Of a DNA stretch of 5,943 bases, positions 4,112 to 5,943 are shown one piece after another (within the stretch, counting starts at the first letter, position 1; each line of letters opens with the position of its first letter). The position numbers and the translations under genes are program-made. A model generated the notes under the pieces. That model ran no database searches and was not told where the DNA came from. It saw only the letters and a program-made list of their open reading frames with translations. The stretch covers positions 1,470-7,412 of the forward strand of contig DOID01000085.1 of the NCBI GenBank assembly GCA_003511465.1, written 5' to 3'. The stretch comes from Bacillota bacterium. Its GTDB lineage: Bacteria; Bacillota; UBA4882; UBA10575.

Positions 4112-5943
4112 GTGAAATTTGGATATTTCGATGACAAGCAGAAGGAATATGTGATTACTACTCCGCAAACGCCATACCCCTGGATCAATTATCTTGGAAC
4201 AAAGGAATTTTTTGGTTTGATCTCTAATACCGGGGGTGGTTATTGTTTTTACAAAGATGCCAGATTGCGACGGTTGACCAGATATCGGTATAATAATATT
4301 CCTCTGGATACAGGAGGGCGTTATTTTTATCTTAAAGATGGAGAAACGGTTTGGGCTCCAACTTGGCAACCGGTGCAAACGCCGTTGGATCATTATGAAT
4401 GCCGCCACGGGTTAGGTTATACTCAGATTACAGGGGTTAAGAATGGGCTAGCGGCAGAGGTGCTTTATTTCGTGCCCTTAGAACAGAATTGCGAGGTCCA
4501 TCGGCTTGTTCTTCGCAATGACACTTCGGAGCAGAAAGAGCTTAAAATCTACTCTTTTGTTGAGTTCTGTCTCTGGAATGCCTATGATGACATGACTAAC
4601 TTTCAACGGAACTACAATACCGGCGAAGTTGAAGTGGAAGGTAGTGTGATCTACCACACCACCGAATATCGGGAACGCCGTAATCATTATGCTTTTTATG
4701 GGGTGAATCGCCCACTAGCCGGATTTGATACGGACCGTGATCTTTTTCTCGGCCCTTATCGGGGTTTGCAGAATCCTGGTACCGTAATCAGTGGTCAGTC
4801 TGGTAATTCCATCGCCCACGGGTGGGCACCCATTGCTTCCCATTGTCTCAATCTACAGATTGGGCCGGGGGAAGAGCAAGAATTAGTGTTCCTCCTGGGT
4901 TATGTCGAAAATGATCCAAATCAAAAGTTTGAGGCACCGGGAAAAATCAATAAAGCACCTGCCCGAGAATTGATGAAGTCGATGGCCACTGGCCCTGCCG
5001 TGGCGGCTGCTTTTGCTGAGTTAAAAACATACTGGTCGGAAAGGTTACAAGACTATCAAGTACAGAGCAACGACTCGAAATTGAATCGAATGGTCAACAT
5101 CTGGAATCCATATCAATGCATGACCACATTCAACCTGTCTCGTAGCGCTTCTTATTTTGAATCTGGAATTGGGCGGGGGATCGGCTTTCGCGATTCGAAC
5201 CAGGACATCTTGGGTTTTGTCACTATGGTCCCGGACCGGGCACGACAGCGGATTTTGGACTTAGCGGCAACCCAGTCTAGCGACGGCAGCGCTTACCACC
5301 AATACCAACCATTAACGAAAAAAGGCAACTCAGAGATTGGAAGCGGTTTTAACGATGACCCGCTGTGGCTGTTATATTCGGTGCTGGCCTATATCAAGGA
5401 AACCGGTGATGACAGCATTCTCGGGGAAGAAGTGGCCTTTGAGGATCAACCATTTACCAAGGCTACTCTCCACGATCACCTGCGTGCTTCATTGAGTTTC
5501 ACTTTAAATAACCTCGGGCCCCATGGTTTACCATTGATCGGACGGGCTGACTGGAATGATTGTCTTAATTTAAATTGTTTTTCCGAAAACCCCGATGAGG
5601 CCTTTCAGACTTGCGTCAATAAGGATGGGCTAACCGCGGAATCGGTTCTGATCGCGGCAATCTTTCTCTATATTGCCCCGGAGTATGTCCGGCTTTGTCA
5701 TAAATTAGGCTTAAAGGACGAGGCAGGCCAAATTTCCGATGCTATCACCCGGATGCAGCAGGCCGTCATGGACCACGGTTATGATGGGGAATGGTTCTTA
5801 CGGGCCTATAATGACGAGGGGAAAAAGATTGGTAGTAAGGAAAATACTGAAGGGCAAATTTATATTGAGCCCCAAGGCTTTTGTGTTATGGCCGGACTAG
5901 GCCTTGAGGATGGTCGCGCCCACAGTAGTTTAGAAGCGGTTAA
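4112..5943 (+). CDS. cbp: Cellobiose phosphorylase, GH94 (3' end outside window)
   Basis: Cytoplasmic enzyme that splits cellobiose with phosphate into alpha-glucose 1-phosphate and glucose, saving ATP during growth on cellulose breakdown products. The frame is open for 610 codons from the GTG to the window edge, without frameshift, about three quarters of the usual 810 or so residues. The N-terminus (MKFGYFDD, then TPYPWINYLG) and the blocks FCLWNAYDDMTNFQRN (about 152-167), SRSASYFESGIGRG and FRDSNQD (359-365) closely resemble clostridial cellobiose phosphorylase as I recall it. GRADWNDCLNLNCF contains the WND motif whose Asp483 corresponds to the family's general acid. Residues 1-290 should be the beta-sandwich domain, and the alpha/alpha barrel begins near 315. 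The C-terminal phosphate-binding region is off the window. The last in-frame codon is GTT, then AA, so the final TAA is not an in-frame stop. No signal peptide is seen. It probably depends on the promoter at 3870 with read-through of the terminator at 4001. Confidence 0.96.
   Translation, partial: MKFGYFDDKQKEYVITTPQTPYPWINYLGTKEFFGLISNTGGGYCFYKDARLRRLTRYRYNNIPLDTGGRYFYLKDGETVWAPTWQPVQTPLDHYECRHGLGYTQITGVKNGLAAEVLYFVPLEQNCEVHRLVLRNDTSEQKELKIYSFVEFCLWNAYDDMTNFQRNYNTGEVEVEGSVIYHTTEYRERRNHYAFYGVNRPLAGFDTDRDLFLGPYRGLQNPGTVISGQSGNSIAHGWAPIASHCLNLQIGPGEEQELVFLLGYVENDPNQKFEAPGKINKAPARELMKSMATGPAVAAAFAELKTYWSERLQDYQVQSNDSKLNRMVNIWNPYQCMTTFNLSRSASYFESGIGRGIGFRDSNQDILGFVTMVPDRARQRILDLAATQSSDGSAYHQYQPLTKKGNSEIGSGFNDDPLWLLYSVLAYIKETGDDSILGEEVAFEDQPFTKATLHDHLRASLSFTLNNLGPHGLPLIGRADWNDCLNLNCFSENPDEAFQTCVNKDGLTAESVLIAAIFLYIAPEYVRLCHKLGLKDEAGQISDAITRMQQAVMDHGYDGEWFLRAYNDEGKKIGSKENTEGQIYIEPQGFCVMAGLGLEDGRAHSSLEAV

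Noticed and set aside
4085..4408. 107-residue open frame on the minus strand over the start of cellobiose phosphorylase
   Set aside because: It lies opposite a well-conserved GH94 N-terminus and has no recognisable domain or promoter.
5941..5943. TAA at the right edge as the stop codon of cellobiose phosphorylase
   Set aside because: The frame reads GTT then AA, so the TAA is out of frame. The protein is also about 200 residues short of family length and continues beyond the window.
1..5943. CRISPR array, tRNA, rRNA, prophage or defence genes
   Set aside because: No regularly spaced repeats, cloverleaf sequences, rRNA signatures or integrase/transposase/nuclease motifs were found on either strand.

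Overview
The window looks like chromosomal DNA of a low-to-mid GC Bacillota (Firmicutes), probably an anaerobe of clostridial or Limnochordia type. This rests on three things: a long-type NfeD next to a FloA flotillin, a DRE-TIM acyltransferase of the isopropylmalate/Re-citrate synthase type, and a clostridial-type cellobiose phosphorylase. Strong GGAGG ribosome binding sites, TTG/GTG codons near starts, extended -10 promoters and U-tailed hairpin terminators fit the same assignment. The species cannot be named from sequence alone. All genes are on the + strand.

Region 1 (1-2090) is the end of a membrane-microdomain operon. It holds the C-terminal part of a long NfeD (cut by the window start), complete floA, and an unrecognised 154-residue protein with one N-terminal membrane segment and a proline-rich stretch. 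A clear intrinsic terminator closes the operon. NfeD and FloA are an established pair in membrane organisation; the third gene is the unknown member.

Region 2 (2091-3749) is a single-gene unit: an extended -10 promoter, a short leader with a strong Shine-Dalgarno, and a 465-residue acyl-CoA/2-oxoacid condensing enzyme of the DRE-TIM metallolyase superfamily. The best reading is a Re-citrate synthase or an isopropylmalate-synthase-like enzyme. A terminator hairpin follows the stop codon and sits inside a larger set of nested complementary segments.

Region 3 (3750-5943) starts with roughly 100 bases in which nothing is recognised. A consensus extended -10 promoter follows, then about 145 bases of apparently non-coding transcript ending in a strong terminator. 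About 70 bases later comes a cellobiose phosphorylase gene (GH94) that runs off the right edge. No good promoter is visible between that terminator and the gene, so the transcript is either a small RNA or a leader that controls cellobiose phosphorylase by premature termination.

The three units have no obvious joint function. The proteins are mostly ordinary housekeeping or metabolic genes. The non-coding stretch 3618-4096 and the third gene of the floA operon are the parts least explained by known families. No mobile element, CRISPR array, tRNA or rRNA was seen.
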